From an uncultured Bacilli bacterium (lineage in GTDB: Bacteria; Bacillota_I; Bacilli_A; RF39; UBA660), in NCBI GenBank assembly GCA_947624635.1, contig CANQLF010000011.1, positions 1 through 14,981 on the forward strand: a DNA stretch of 14,981 nucleotides. The letters are read 5' to 3'. The translations under genes were made by a program, and so were the position numbers. The notes beneath the pieces were generated by a model, which saw only the letters and a program-made list of their open reading frames with translations, did no database searches and was not told where the DNA came from. Of the stretch, positions 4,529 through 12,961 are shown in pieces. Numbering within the stretch: position 1 is the first letter of the stretch; each line of letters opens with the position of its first letter.

Positions 4529-4798
4529 ATGGCATTAACAAAAGATGTTAAAGAACAAATTATAAAAAAGTTTGGAAAAGATGAAAAAGATACTGGTTCA
4601 GTTGAAGTTCAAGTAGCAATATTAACTGAAGAAATTAATACATTAACTGAACATTTAAAAACTCATATTCACGATTTTCATTCAAAAAGAGGTTTGTTAA
4701 TGAAAGTAGGTAAAAGAAGAAACTTACTTGATTATTTAAAGAAACATGATGTAGTAAGATATCGTGAAATAATCAAAAAATTAGGATTAAGAAAGTAG
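4529..4798 (+). CDS. rpsO: 30S ribosomal protein S15
   Basis: The product is the 89-aa small-subunit protein that binds the three-way junction of 16S rRNA early in assembly. The family length (88-89 aa) is met exactly. Landmarks are [22 protein letters not shown], the [10 protein letters not shown] motif with rRNA-contacting His and Asp, and [14 protein letters not shown]. The ribosome site AAGGAGG (4515-4521) is ideal. A structured leader suggests S15 feedback control. It is followed by a hairpin terminator and then pnp, the common bacterial order. Confidence 0.97.
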   Translation: MALTKDVKEQIIKKFGKDEKDTGSVEVQVAILTEEINTLTEHLKTHIHDFHSKRGLLMKVGKRRNLLDYLKKHDVVRYREIIKKLGLRK

Positions 4799-4821
4799 GC
4801 ACTTGTTTTTAAGTGTCTTTT
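4798..4821 (+). terminator. Hairpin between rpsO and pnp
   Basis: GGCACTT (4798-4804) pairs with AAGTGTC (4811-4817, one G-U), with a 6-nt loop and TTTT after it. No promoter is visible before pnp, so it is probably a partial terminator that lets some transcription into pnp. Confidence 0.6.
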
Positions 4822-4845
4822 AATTTAGATAGCGAGGTATGAAAA

Positions 4846-6999
4846 ATGGAAAAGAAAGTATTTGAATTTGATTTCAGGGGAAGAAAAATAATAGTTGAAA
4901 ATGGAGAAGTAGCTAAACAAGCAAATGGTGCAGTATTAGTAAGATATGAAGATACTGTGGTGCTTTCTACTGCAGTAGTAAGTAAGAATGCTAATATACT
5001 AGCTGACTTTTTTCCACTTATGGTTTTATATAATGAAAAATTATATTCAGTAGGTAAAATACCAGGTGGATTTATAAAAAGAGAAGGTAGACCTACAGAA
5101 AACGCAACACTTGCAGCACGTATGATAGATAGACCAATGCGTCCTTTATTTCCAGAAAATTTTAGAAATGAAGTACAAATTGTAAATACTGTTTTATCAG
5201 TTGATCAAGATAATTCACCAGAAATGACAGCCATGTTTGCATCAAGTCTTGCAACATGTATTAGTGAAATACCATTTGATGGACCTATAGCTGGTGTTAA
5301 AGTAGGAAGAGTTAACGGTGAATTTGTAATAAATCCAACAATAGAACAATCTGAACTTAGTGATATAGATCTTACTGTTGCAGGTACTAAAGATGCAATA
5401 AACATGGTTGAAAGTAGCGCAAAACAAGTAAGTGAAGATGATATGTTAGATGCTTTAATGTTTGGTCATGAAGCTATAAAAGAATTGATAGCTTTCCAAG
5501 AAGAAATAATTAAAGAAATAGGTAAACCTAAAATGGAATACGAAGTATTAGAAATATCTGATGAATTAAAAAGCGAAGTAGAGACTCTTGCTACAGAAAA
5601 ACTAGATCAAGCACTTCGTATTAAAGATAAATTAGAAAAATATGAAACAATAGATAGAGTAAAAGCAGAAGTTGTAGAAAAATACGAGATTGAAAACCAA
5701 TATTTAGGTGAAGATGAATTAACTGAACTTATTACAAAAGTAAAATTAGTATTAGAAAAAATAGAATATGAAATATTTAGAAGAATAGTAGTTAAAGAAA
5801 AAACAAGAGCTGATGGTAGAGCAATGGATGAAATAAGGCCATTGTCAGCAAGTATTGATATATTACCTAGAACACATGGTTCTGCACTTTTCACTCGTGG
5901 ACAAACTCAAAGTTTAAGTATTACAACACTTGGGGCATTAGGTGAACATCAAATATTAGATGGATTATCTATAGAAGATGAAAAAAGATTTATGTTACAC
6001 TATAACTTCCCAGCATTTTCAGTAGGAGAAACAGGAAGATATGGAGCTCCAGGAAGAAGAGAAATAGGGCATGGTGCTTTAGGTGAAAAAGCTTTACTTC
6101 AAGTAATTCCAAGTGAAGAAGAATTCCCATACACTATACGTGTAGTATCAGAAATACTAGAAAGTAATGGATCAAGTTCTCAAGCTAGTATTTGTGCAGG
6201 ATGTATGAGTTTAATGGCTGCAGGTGTTCCAATTAAAACACCAGTTGCAGGTATCGCAATGGGACTTATTACTGATAATGATGATTATACAATTCTTACA
6301 GATATACAAGGTATGGAAGATCATTTAGGAGATATGGACTTCAAAGTTGCAGGAACTAAAAATGGTATTTGTGCATTACAAATGGATATAAAAATTAAAG
6401 GTATAACAAAACAAATTTTAAAAGAAGCATTAGCTCAAGCTAAAAAAGCTAGAATGCAAATACTTGATCTTATAACTAGTATAATTCCAGAACCAAGAAG
6501 TGAAGTTAGTAAATATGCTCCTAAGACAGTTACATTCATGATTAATCCTGATAAAATTAAAGATGTAATTGGTCGTGGTGGGGAAATGATTACTAAGATA
6601 ATTCTAGAAAGCAGCAATGTTAAAAGTGTAAATGATGTAAACGCTGTTAAAGTAGATTTAGAAGATGATGGAAGAGTAATAATTTATCACAGTGACCAAG
6701 AAGTAATAGATAAAACAAAAAGAAGAATAGAAGAAATAGTAAGAGAACCAGAACTTGGTAAACTTTATACAGTAAAAGTATTAAATGTAGAAAGCTTTGG
6801 AGTGTTCGTAGAACTTTGGCCAGGACAAGAAGGATTTATACATGTATCACAATTAAGTGATAAACGTGTTAATCATCCAAGTGATGTAGTAAAACCAGGT
6901 GATATATTAGTTGCTAAGACTACAGAATACGATAAAAAAGGTAGAATTAATTTAACTTTAAAAATAGATAAAAACAATAAGAATAGCAAAGAAAAGTAA
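4846..6999 (+). CDS. pnp: Polyribonucleotide nucleotidyltransferase (PNPase)
   Basis: The enzyme degrades RNA 3' to 5' using phosphate, as a trimer and usually with degradosome partners. At 717 aa it has family length. Domains in order are: first RNase PH domain (about 10-145, with [13 protein letters not shown] and [11 protein letters not shown]), all-helical domain (about 150-310), catalytic second RNase PH domain (about 318-545, starting [13 protein letters not shown] and including the [11 protein letters not shown] acidic active-site strand near 495), KH domain (about 553-615, with IGRGGE) and S1 domain (about 635-705, [20 protein letters not shown]). Nothing is missing. The start has a moderate GAGGT site. 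It is probably co-transcribed with rpsO through the leaky hairpin, and its mRNA may be autoregulated by RNase III/PNPase as in other bacteria, though this is not visible here. Confidence 0.97.
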   Translation: MEKKVFEFDFRGRKIIVENGEVAKQANGAVLVRYEDTVVLSTAVVSKNANILADFFPLMVLYNEKLYSVGKIPGGFIKREGRPTENATLAARMIDRPMRPLFPENFRNEVQIVNTVLSVDQDNSPEMTAMFASSLATCISEIPFDGPIAGVKVGRVNGEFVINPTIEQSELSDIDLTVAGTKDAINMVESSAKQVSEDDMLDALMFGHEAIKELIAFQEEIIKEIGKPKMEYEVLEISDELKSEVETLATEKLDQALRIKDKLEKYETIDRVKAEVVEKYEIENQYLGEDELTELITKVKLVLEKIEYEIFRRIVVKEKTRADGRAMDEIRPLSASIDILPRTHGSALFTRGQTQSLSITTLGALGEHQILDGLSIEDEKRFMLHYNFPAFSVGETGRYGAPGRREIGHGALGEKALLQVIPSEEEFPYTIRVVSEILESNGSSSQASICAGCMSLMAAGVPIKTPVAGIAMGLITDNDDYTILTDIQGMEDHLGDMDFKVAGTKNGICALQMDIKIKGITKQILKEALAQAKKARMQILDLITSIIPEPRSEVSKYAPKTVTFMINPDKIKDVIGRGGEMITKIILESSNVKSVNDVNAVKVDLEDDGRVIIYHSDQEVIDKTKRRIEEIVREPELGKLYTVKVLNVESFGVFVELWPGQEGFIHVSQLSDKRVNHPSDVVKPGDILVAKTTEYDKKGRINLTLKIDKNNKNSKEK

Positions 7000-7036
7000 A
7001 CGTTTCGTGAATTTTAAAATTTATTCTTTAAATTTA

Positions 7037-7065
7037 TTGACATTTTTATCATAAATGGATATAAT
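7037..7065 (+). promoter_or_regulatory. Promoter of infC-rpmI-rplT
   Basis: TTGACA (7037-7042), 17-bp spacer, TATAAT (7060-7065): perfect consensus and the strongest promoter in the window. The predicted start is near 7072. Confidence 0.85.
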
Positions 7066-7084
7066 TAGTCATGTAATTAAAAAA

Positions 7085-7226
7085 AGGAAAGAAATTTTGT
7101 ATCCACAAAATTCACCTGATTTCCATTTATATTAGGAAATAGGTTAGATGCCTAAAAAATAAAATAATTTAATAATTATGTTTTTATGGTGATATAAAAG
7201 TGGATACATTACGTATTCACTTTTTT
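7085..7226 (+). promoter_or_regulatory. L20-type leader with antiterminator loop and attenuator upstream of infC
   Basis: A hairpin AATTTTG/CAAAATT (7093-7112) presents GTATCCAC (7099-7106) mostly in its loop. This is exactly complementary to GTGGATAC (7200-7207), the 5' half of an intrinsic terminator (AAGTGGATAC 7198-7207 with GTATTCACTT 7213-7222, then a T-run to 7226). The two pairings are mutually exclusive, so the leader can switch between read-through and termination. Firmicutes infC operons are known to be controlled by L20 binding such a leader. Specific L20 recognition here is inferred from position. Confidence 0.7.
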
Positions 7227-7247
7227 AATGTTTTGGAGGTGTTTTTT

Positions 7248-7772
7248 ATAGCAAACAATACTAAAGACGCATTAATTAATGGTCAAATCAAAGCTAGTCA
7301 AGTACTAGTAATAGGTCCAAATGGAGAACAAATGGGAGTTAAACCGATAGCCGATGCCCTAACATTAGCTGAATATGCAGGGTTCGATTTAGTTTTAATA
7401 AGTCCTAATGCTAATCCACCAGTGTGCAAACTAATGGATTACAATAAATTTAAGTATGAAAAAAACAAAAAACAAAAAGAAGCACAAAAAAAACAACGTG
7501 AAAATAATCTAGAAATTAAAGAATTTAGATTATCGCCAGTTATAGATGTGCATGACTTTAATACAAAACTTAAAAATGTTAGGAAATACTTAGAAAAAGG
7601 ACATAAAATTAAAGTTTCTATTAGGTTTAAAGGAAGACAAATGGCTCATACTGAAATCGGACGCGATGTATTAGTTAAATTTGCAAATGAACTTACTGAT
7701 ATATCAACAGTAGAAGCTGCTCCAAAGATGGATGGACGTAGTATGTTTATGTTATTAGCACCAAACAAATAA
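7248..7772 (+). CDS. infC: Translation initiation factor IF-3, with AUA start codon
   Basis: IF-3 binds the 30S subunit, prevents early joining of 50S and checks start codon pairing. The product is 174 aa with the N-domain ([24 protein letters not shown]), a lysine-rich linker (about residues 77-95, [14 protein letters not shown]) and the C-domain (IKEFRLSP...[12 protein letters not shown]). I place the start at ATA 7248 because GGAGGTG (7235-7241) sits 8 nt upstream and homology begins just after it. A GTG at 7200 in the same frame lies inside the terminator stem and has no ribosome site. Rare start codons (AUU, AUC, AUA) are a known feature of infC and let IF-3 repress its own translation. 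Transcription is also under the attenuator upstream. Confidence 0.93.
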   Translation: MANNTKDALINGQIKASQVLVIGPNGEQMGVKPIADALTLAEYAGFDLVLISPNANPPVCKLMDYNKFKYEKNKKQKEAQKKQRENNLEIKEFRLSPVIDVHDFNTKLKNVRKYLEKGHKIKVSIRFKGRQMAHTEIGRDVLVKFANELTDISTVEAAPKMDGRSMFMLLAPNK

Positions 7773-7791
7773 GAATTAAGGAGGAAAAAAC

Positions 7792-8034
7792 ATGCCAAAA
7801 ATGAAAACCCATAAAGGGACAAAAAAAGTATTAAATGTTAGAAATAGTGGTTCAATTAGTGTTGGACATCCAGGTTCAAGACATAACACTGGAAAGAAAA
7901 ATATGAAATCAAATAGAAAGCATAGAGCTAGTTCTACATTAAATAAATCTGACTACAAGAGAGTTAAAAAATGGTGTCGTAACAAAACAAAGACACAAAA
8001 AAGTATTAAAACAAGCAAAGGGATATTTTGGTAG
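7792..8034 (+). CDS. rpmI: 50S ribosomal protein L35, running out of frame into rplT
   Basis: The first 60 residues are a normal L35: [14 protein letters not shown], the basic [15 protein letters not shown] region, and the end KSDYKRVKK. They are close to the usual 62-66 aa, and an AAGGAGG precedes the ATG. No stop follows. From 7972 the frame reads 20 extra residues ([10 protein letters not shown]... ending GIFW) that are not L35 but the rplT 5' sequence in a shifted frame. The extra tail is thus a product of the abnormal rpmI-rplT junction. Removing one A from the run 7966-7971 would join L35 to L20 in one frame. Confidence 0.85.
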   Translation: MPKMKTHKGTKKVLNVRNSGSISVGHPGSRHNTGKKNMKSNRKHRASSTLNKSDYKRVKKWCRNKTKTQKSIKTSKGIFW

Positions 8035-8485
8035 TAAGCATAGATTATATAGAACTGCAAAAGAACAACTTATGCATTCTGGAGCTTATGCCTATAGAGA
8101 TAGAAAACAAAATAAAAGAAACTTCAGAAAATTATGGATTACAAGAATCAATGCAGCATGTAGATTAAATAATATTAGCTATTCTAAATTTATAGATGGA
8201 CTTAACAAAGCTGATATTGAAATCAATAGAAAAATGCTTAGTGAAATAGCTATATCAGATGAAAAAACATTTTCTAAATTAGTAGAAACAGCAAAAAAAG
8301 CATTAGATGGTAAATTAGAAAAAACTAGTACAAAAGAAGTTAAAGAAGTAAAATCTGAAGTTAAAAAAGAAGTACAAGATTTATCAAAGTTAACAGTTGC
8401 TGAATTAAAAGAACTTGCAAAAGAAAAAAATATTGAAGGATATACTTCAATGAAAAAAGCAGAATTATTAGATGCTTTAAAATAA
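7970..8485 (+). CDS. rplT: 50S ribosomal protein L20 without its own start codon, with Rho_N-like C-terminal tail
   Basis: L20 organises 23S rRNA early in 50S assembly and regulates infC-rpmI-rplT. The L20 frame begins at about 7970 with [20 protein letters not shown], then [20 protein letters not shown] and [18 protein letters not shown], a complete L20 body. Upstream in this frame there is no ATG, GTG or TTG before a stop at 7940; the first ATG (8072) would delete about 34 essential N-terminal residues. Normal L20 begins M-A-R-V-K; here R-V-K is supplied by the end of rpmI in the neighbouring frame. Beyond the usual ~118 aa end, a linker ([16 protein letters not shown]) leads to a 35-residue Rho_N/SAP-like helix pair ([20 protein letters not shown]...ELLDALK), matched in S2. 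Translation requires either a homopolymer sequencing error or a frameshift. Confidence 0.85.
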   Translation, partial: NGVVTKQRHKKVLKQAKGYFGSKHRLYRTAKEQLMHSGAYAYRDRKQNKRNFRKLWITRINAACRLNNISYSKFIDGLNKADIEINRKMLSEIAISDEKTFSKLVETAKKALDGKLEKTSTKEVKEVKSEVKKEVQDLSKLTVAELKELAKEKNIEGYTSMKKAELLDALK

Positions 8486-8513
8486 ACACAAATAGGAATT
8501 TAAATGTCTAGTG

Positions 8514-8525
8514 CCTAATATTAGG
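8514..8525. repeat. Palindrome in the rpsB leader
   Basis: CCTAATATTAGG is a perfect 12-bp palindrome about 55 nt before rpsB, within a 94-nt gap that lacks an obvious promoter or terminator. It may be part of a leader RNA; no known S2 leader can be claimed. Confidence 0.3.
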
Positions 8526-8579
8526 TGGTATTTATTAGAACTATTTGGAAGTTAAAACGAAAGAGGAGGAATTTAAAAT

Positions 8580-9674
8580 ATGGCAGTAGTGTCAATAAGT
8601 AGTTTATTAGAAAGTGGAGTACATTTCGGACATCAAACAAGAAGATGGAATCCAAAAATGAAAGAATATATATATGGAGCTAGAGAAGATATATATATAT
8701 TAGATTTAAATAAAACAGCTAAATTAATAGAAGAAGCTTATGCTGAATTAAAAAGTATAGCAGAACGTGGTGGAAAAGTGTTATTTGTTGGAACTAAAAA
8801 ACAAGCACAAGAAGCTGCAAGAGAAGAAGCAACACGTTCTAATATGTATTATGTAAATGAAAGATGGTTAGGTGGAACATTAACTAACTTCAGAACAATA
8901 AGAGGAAGAGTAAAAAGACTAGAAGAAATAGAAAAAATGGAAACTGATGGAGTATTTGATGTATTACCTAAAAAAGAAGTAATCAAAATCAAAAAAGAAT
9001 ACGAAAAATTAAATAAATATCTATGCGGAATTCGTAATATGAGAAGATTACCTGAAGCATTAGTAATAGTTGATCCTAAAAAAGAAATCAACGCAATTAA
9101 AGAAGCAAGAAAATTACATATTCCAGTATTTGGAATTGTAGATACAAATTGTGATCCTGATGATGTTGACTATGTTATACCAGGAAATGATGATGCTGTA
9201 AGAAGTGTTAGAACAATACTTGGTGTTTTAGCAAACGCAGTAGTAGAAGTTAATGGTGGAACAATGGTTGACTATGTTAAAGATGCTGATAAAGAAATCA
9301 ACATGGAAGAAGCATTAAGTAGAACACCTATTAGAAGAGATAATAGAGATAGAGGAAATAACTTCAGAAAAGATAATAAAAGACAAAATAAAAATAATTT
9401 CAAAAAGGAAAATAAAGAAGTTAAAAAAGAAACTCAAAAGAAAGAAGTAAAAGAATCTAGCGAAGTTATAGAAGACGCTAAAAAAGAAGTTAAAGAAGTT
9501 AAAAATACAGCTAAAAAAGTTGTAGAAAAAGAAACTAAACCTGAACCTAAGGCTGAATCAGATAACGATATGTCAAAATTAACAGTAGCAGTCTTAAAAG
9601 AAATGGCTAAAGAAAAAGGTATCGAAGGATACTCTAAAATGAAAAAAGATGAACTTATTAATGCATTAAGATAA
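8580..9674 (+). CDS. rpsB: 30S ribosomal protein S2 with long basic linker and Rho_N-like C-terminal domain (364 aa)
   Basis: The first ~240 residues are a standard S2: [63 protein letters not shown] and the [11 protein letters not shown] region. S2 usually ends near 230-260 aa, so about 110 residues are extra. They comprise an R/N/K-rich stretch (about 253-285), a K/E-rich linker, and a final 35-residue module ([20 protein letters not shown]...[10 protein letters not shown]) highly similar to the end of L20 in this window. The module has the helix-loop-helix pattern of Rho_N/SAP-type nucleic acid-binding domains. AGAGGAGG gives a strong ribosome site. It is followed by tsf after 13 nt, the usual pair. 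Confidence 0.95.
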   Translation: MAVVSISSLLESGVHFGHQTRRWNPKMKEYIYGAREDIYILDLNKTAKLIEEAYAELKSIAERGGKVLFVGTKKQAQEAAREEATRSNMYYVNERWLGGTLTNFRTIRGRVKRLEEIEKMETDGVFDVLPKKEVIKIKKEYEKLNKYLCGIRNMRRLPEALVIVDPKKEINAIKEARKLHIPVFGIVDTNCDPDDVDYVIPGNDDAVRSVRTILGVLANAVVEVNGGTMVDYVKDADKEINMEEALSRTPIRRDNRDRGNNFRKDNKRQNKNNFKKENKEVKKETQKKEVKESSEVIEDAKKEVKEVKNTAKKVVEKETKPEPKAESDNDMSKLTVAVLKEMAKEKGIEGYSKMKKDELINALR

Positions 9675-9687
9675 GGAGGAAATTACT

Positions 9688-10563
9688 ATGATTAGTGCAC
9701 AAATGGTAAAAGAACTAAGAGAATCAACTGGTGCAGGAATGCTTGATTGCAAAAAAGCACTAGAAGCAACAAATGGGGATTTTGATGCAGCTATAGACTG
9801 GCTAAGAGAAAAAGGTATGTCTAAAGCAAAGAAAAAGGAATCAAGAATTGCAGCAGAAGGCTTAACAAACATATTCATTGATAACAACAAAGCAGTTATA
9901 TTAGAAGTAAATTCAGAAACTGACTTTGTTGCTAAAAACGATGAATTCAAAAAATTGGTTGAAACAATTGGTAAGACTATTTTAGCAGGTAATCCTAAAA
10001 CTTTAGAAGAAGCAAATGCCTTAGAAAGTGATGGAGTTAAAGTTAGTGATTTAGTTGTTAACGCAACTGCTAAAATAGGAGAAAAAATCTCATTTAGAAG
10101 ATTTGAAGTAGTAGAAAAAGAAGATAATCAAGAATTTGGTGCATACCTACATATGGGAGGAAGAATTTCTGTATTAACAGTAGTAGAAGGTGCAAACGCT
10201 GATGTTGCAAAAGATGTTGCAATGCAAGCTGCTGCAATGAGTCCTAAATATGTAACTAAAGAAGATGTTCCAAATAGTGAACTTGAAAAAGAAAAAGCAA
10301 TTTTAAAAGAACAAGCAATTAATGAAGGTAAACCTGCAGAAATTGCTGAAAAAATGGTAGCAGGTAGAATTCAAAAATTCTATAAAGAAATATGCTTAGA
10401 AGAACAACCATTCATTAAAGATGGAGATATTTCAGTTTCTACTTATGTTAAAAATAATGGTGGTAAAATAGTAAGCATGACTCGTTATGAAGTTGGAGAA
10501 GGAATAGAAAAAAGAAAAGATGATTTCGCAGCAGAAGTTATGAGTCAAATAAATAATGCATAA
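9688..10563 (+). CDS. tsf: Elongation factor Ts
   Basis: EF-Ts exchanges GDP for GTP on EF-Tu. The product is 291 aa, typical length. The N-terminal UBA-like domain (KELRESTGAGMLDCKKALEA, about 6-45) and the EF-Tu-contacting motif TDFVAKN (about residue 78) are intact. The core then ends with the C-terminal helix before MSQINNA. AAGGAGG lies just before the ATG, 13 nt after the rpsB stop, so the two are one operon. No terminator follows; the next gene starts 24 nt on. Confidence 0.97.
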   Translation: MISAQMVKELRESTGAGMLDCKKALEATNGDFDAAIDWLREKGMSKAKKKESRIAAEGLTNIFIDNNKAVILEVNSETDFVAKNDEFKKLVETIGKTILAGNPKTLEEANALESDGVKVSDLVVNATAKIGEKISFRRFEVVEKEDNQEFGAYLHMGGRISVLTVVEGANADVAKDVAMQAAAMSPKYVTKEDVPNSELEKEKAILKEQAINEGKPAEIAEKMVAGRIQKFYKEICLEEQPFIKDGDISVSTYVKNNGGKIVSMTRYEVGEGIEKRKDDFAAEVMSQINNA

Positions 10564-10587
10564 AAAAATTTAATGGAGTAATAAATA

Positions 10588-11331
10588 ATGAAGAAAATAA
10601 TGTATAAAGATAGAAAGAAATATATAATTAGGGGAAGCATATTATTAATTTTAGGTATTGTCGCTTTAGTAGGAGTTATCTACTTTAATTTCTTTAATAA
10701 AAGTGATAAAAATCCATTTGAAAAAGATAATACTGTTACTGATTCTGTAAAATTTAAGAATGAGTATGAAAAATTAAATAATAAAGAAATGAAAGATGAT
10801 GTAAATTATTTATCCATATCAATCGATAAAAAAAATCCTGTTAAATATATTTTAGATAAAGAAGTATCAGATTTCTTAACTGAAGGAACTGGAATAATTT
10901 ATTTTGGTTATCCAGAATGCCCTTGGTGTAGAAATGCAGTACCAGTACTAATGGATGCTTTAAAAGAAAAAAACATTAATGAGATTTATTATTTAAATGT
11001 TAAAGATATTAGAGATGAAAAGAAATTAGATGAAGATGGCAAAGTAAAAGTTACAAAAGAAGGAACTAGTGTATATAAAACTATACTTGAGAAATTAAAT
11101 GATAGTTTAAGAGTATATGAAGGACTAAATGATGAAAACATTAAAAGACTTTATGTACCTGCAGTATTCTTCTTAGTAAATGGAGAAGTAGTTGACGTTA
11201 ATTACGCAACCGTACCCAGTCAAACTAATCCAATGATACCTCTAAATGAAGAACAATATAAAGAACTTAAAAATATTTATCTAGAAAATATAGATAAAGT
11301 ATATAATTATAATTGTACTGGAGGATGTTAA
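10588..11331 (+). CDS. Membrane-anchored thioredoxin-fold protein with CPWC motif (247 aa)
   Basis: A short basic N-terminus (KKIMYKDRKKYIIR) is followed by one hydrophobic segment (about residues 15-35), a likely N-terminal anchor placing the rest outside. The thioredoxin-like part contains GIIYFGYPECPWCRNAVPVL (about 93-112), with the redox pair Cys-Pro-Trp-Cys, and a later V-P-A-V-F-F that provides the cis-proline strand. Thioredoxin-like membrane proteins of this kind reduce or oxidise extracellular thiols; the direction cannot be told. The C-terminus ends NCTGGC, offering two more cysteines. The ribosome site is weak (TGGAG). It follows tsf by 24 nt without a terminator and ends at a clear terminator, so it may share the rpsB-tsf transcript. 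Confidence 0.8.
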   Translation: MKKIMYKDRKKYIIRGSILLILGIVALVGVIYFNFFNKSDKNPFEKDNTVTDSVKFKNEYEKLNNKEMKDDVNYLSISIDKKNPVKYILDKEVSDFLTEGTGIIYFGYPECPWCRNAVPVLMDALKEKNINEIYYLNVKDIRDEKKLDEDGKVKVTKEGTSVYKTILEKLNDSLRVYEGLNDENIKRLYVPAVFFLVNGEVVDVNYATVPSQTNPMIPLNEEQYKELKNIYLENIDKVYNYNCTGGC

Positions 11332-11354
11332 GAGCTACTAATGCTCTTTTTTTC
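11331..11354 (+). terminator. Terminator after the thioredoxin-fold gene
   Basis: AGAGC (11331-11335) pairs with GCTCT (11343-11347), with a 7-nt loop and seven T residues. The hairpin begins in the stop codon. Confidence 0.75.
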
Positions 11355-11359
11355 TTTGA

Positions 11360-11388
11360 TTTACAATTTATGTTATAAATGATAAAAT
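11360..11388 (+). promoter_or_regulatory. Candidate promoter of the methyltransferase-pseudouridine synthase pair
   Basis: TTTACA (11360-11365), 17-bp spacer, TAAAAT (11383-11388). The start would fall near 11394, almost at the ribosome site, leaving a leader of about 12 nt. Confidence 0.4.
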
Positions 11389-11405
11389 TATTACAGGTGA
11401 TGAAT

Positions 11406-12275
11406 ATGCTAGTTTCAGATAAATGGAAAGAATATAAAATATTAGATATGGCTGATGGTGAAAAATTAGAAATGTGGGGTAAATATAAATTTTTAAGACC
11501 AGACCCACAAATAATTTGGAAAGAAAAAACTAATCCTAATTTATGGAATAATATTGATGCTCATTATCATAGAAATAACAAAGGTGGAGGTTACTGGGAA
11601 TATAAGAAAAATATTCCAGAAACTTTTACAATTAATTATAATGATTTGAAATTTAAAATAGGATTAATGGGATTTAAACATACAGGTTTATTTCCAGAAC
11701 AAGCAGTCAATTGGGATTATTTTATAAATAAAATTAAAAAACAAGATAGAAAAATTAAAGTATTAAACTTATTTGCTTATACAGGAGGCGCGACTATTGC
11801 TTGTGCATCTGCTCATGCAGAAGTAGTACATATTGATTCATCTAAAGGAATGGTTAGCTGGGCAAAAGAAAATTTAGAATTATCTAATCTTACAAATGAA
11901 CATGTTAGATTCATAGTTGACGATTGCATTAAATTTGTTAAAAGAGAAATAAGAAGAGGAAATAAATATGATGCAATTATAATGGATCCTCCAAGTTATG
12001 GTAGGGGAAGTAATGGTGAAGTTTGGGATATCGAAAAAGATTTATTTCCACTATTAGAATTATGTATGCAACTATTAAGCGATAATCCTTTATTTGTACA
12101 TATTAATTCCTATACAACAGGATTAGCTATGGGTGTTTTAAACAATATTTTAAAGCTTACAGTAGCTAAGAAACACAAGGGAATAATAACAGTTGATGAG
12201 ATAGGCTTGAAGCAAGAAAATAGCGATATAATACTTCCTTGTGGTGTATATGGAAGATGGGAAAATAATGAATAA
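11406..12275 (+). CDS. Class I SAM-dependent methyltransferase, RlmI-like rRNA methylase family (289 aa)
   Basis: The protein carries the SAM-binding Rossmann signature VLNLFAYTGGATIACASAHA (about residues 116-135), the acidic VHIDSSKGMVSWAKEN strand, and the catalytic-type motif IIMDPPSYGRG (about 190-200). Hydrogen-bonding D-P-P-S-Y is typical of COG1092-like rRNA cytosine methyltransferases. The N-terminal PUA domain of true RlmI is absent. I chose ATG 11406 because AGGTG (11395-11399) is 6 nt upstream; frames from 11379 or 11400 lack a suitably placed site. It overlaps the next gene by 8 nt, suggesting translational coupling of two RNA-modifying enzymes. The exact target is not known. Confidence 0.8.
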   Translation: MLVSDKWKEYKILDMADGEKLEMWGKYKFLRPDPQIIWKEKTNPNLWNNIDAHYHRNNKGGGYWEYKKNIPETFTINYNDLKFKIGLMGFKHTGLFPEQAVNWDYFINKIKKQDRKIKVLNLFAYTGGATIACASAHAEVVHIDSSKGMVSWAKENLELSNLTNEHVRFIVDDCIKFVKREIRRGNKYDAIIMDPPSYGRGSNGEVWDIEKDLFPLLELCMQLLSDNPLFVHINSYTTGLAMGVLNNILKLTVAKKHKGIITVDEIGLKQENSDIILPCGVYGRWENNE

Positions 12276-12933
12276 TTTAAAAATTTTATATGAAGATAAT
12301 CACATAATAGTAGTTATAAAAGATGCTGGAATACTATCACAAGCTGATAGTAGTAATAATATAGATATGCTTACTATTATTAAAAAATATTTAAAAGAAA
12401 AATATAATAAACCAGGCAATGTATACCTAGGTTTAGTTCACAGACTAGATAGAAATGTCGGGGGAGTAATGGTGTTTGCTAAAACAAGTAAAGCAGCATC
12501 TAGATTAAGTAATCAAGTAAGAAATAAAGAATTTAAAAAAGAATATATCGCAATAGTAGATGGAATATTAAATGATAAAAAAGGTCATTTAGAAGATTAT
12601 TTAATAAAAGATGGAAAAGAAAATAAGAGTAGGGTAACTAATAAAGAAAACGGGAAATTATCCATATTAAATTATGAAGTATTAAAAGAAGATAAAAACA
12701 AAAATATAAGTCTACTTAAAATAGACTTAAAAACAGGTAGACACCATCAAATAAGAGTACAGTTATCTAATTATGGTTATCCAATACATGGAGATAAAAA
12801 GTATAATAAAAATAGTACATCTGATAAGCTATATTTATATGCATATAAACTATCTTTTTATCATCCGACAACAAAGGAATATTTAACATTTACAAATTAT
12901 CCAAAAGAAAATTTATGGAATATAATGAAATAA
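12268..12933 (+). CDS. RluA-family pseudouridine synthase (221 aa)
   Basis: RluA-type enzymes turn uridine into pseudouridine in rRNA or tRNA. The catalytic motif GLVHRLDRNVGGVMVFAKT (about 61-79, Asp in HRLDR) and the later family signature LKTGRHHQIRVQLSNYGYPI are intact. There is no N-terminal S4 domain, and the total length is short but usual for single-domain members. The ATG at 12268 lies inside the end of the methyltransferase gene (8-nt overlap); an upstream in-frame ATG at 12250 is possible. The specific site modified cannot be assigned. Confidence 0.88.
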   Translation: MNNLKILYEDNHIIVVIKDAGILSQADSSNNIDMLTIIKKYLKEKYNKPGNVYLGLVHRLDRNVGGVMVFAKTSKAASRLSNQVRNKEFKKEYIAIVDGILNDKKGHLEDYLIKDGKENKSRVTNKENGKLSILNYEVLKEDKNKNISLLKIDLKTGRHHQIRVQLSNYGYPIHGDKKYNKNSTSDKLYLYAYKLSFYHPTTKEYLTFTNYPKENLWNIMK

Positions 12934-12961
12934 AGAATCACTATTTTGAAGTGACTCTTTT
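12934..12961. terminator. Bidirectional terminator between convergent genes
   Basis: AGAATCAC (12934-12941) pairs with GTGACTCT (12951-12958) with one mismatch, with TTTT to the right. It also overlaps the 3' end of the leftward gene, whose last codons are part of the stem. Confidence 0.6.

Noticed and set aside
5205..6617. Several minus-strand ORFs within pnp
   Set aside because: They are shadows of the pnp reading frame without ribosome sites or recognisable products.
7971..7982. ATG at 7971 as the rplT start
   Set aside because: It reads ATG GTG TCG TAA, in the third frame, and stops at once; it is not in the L20 frame.
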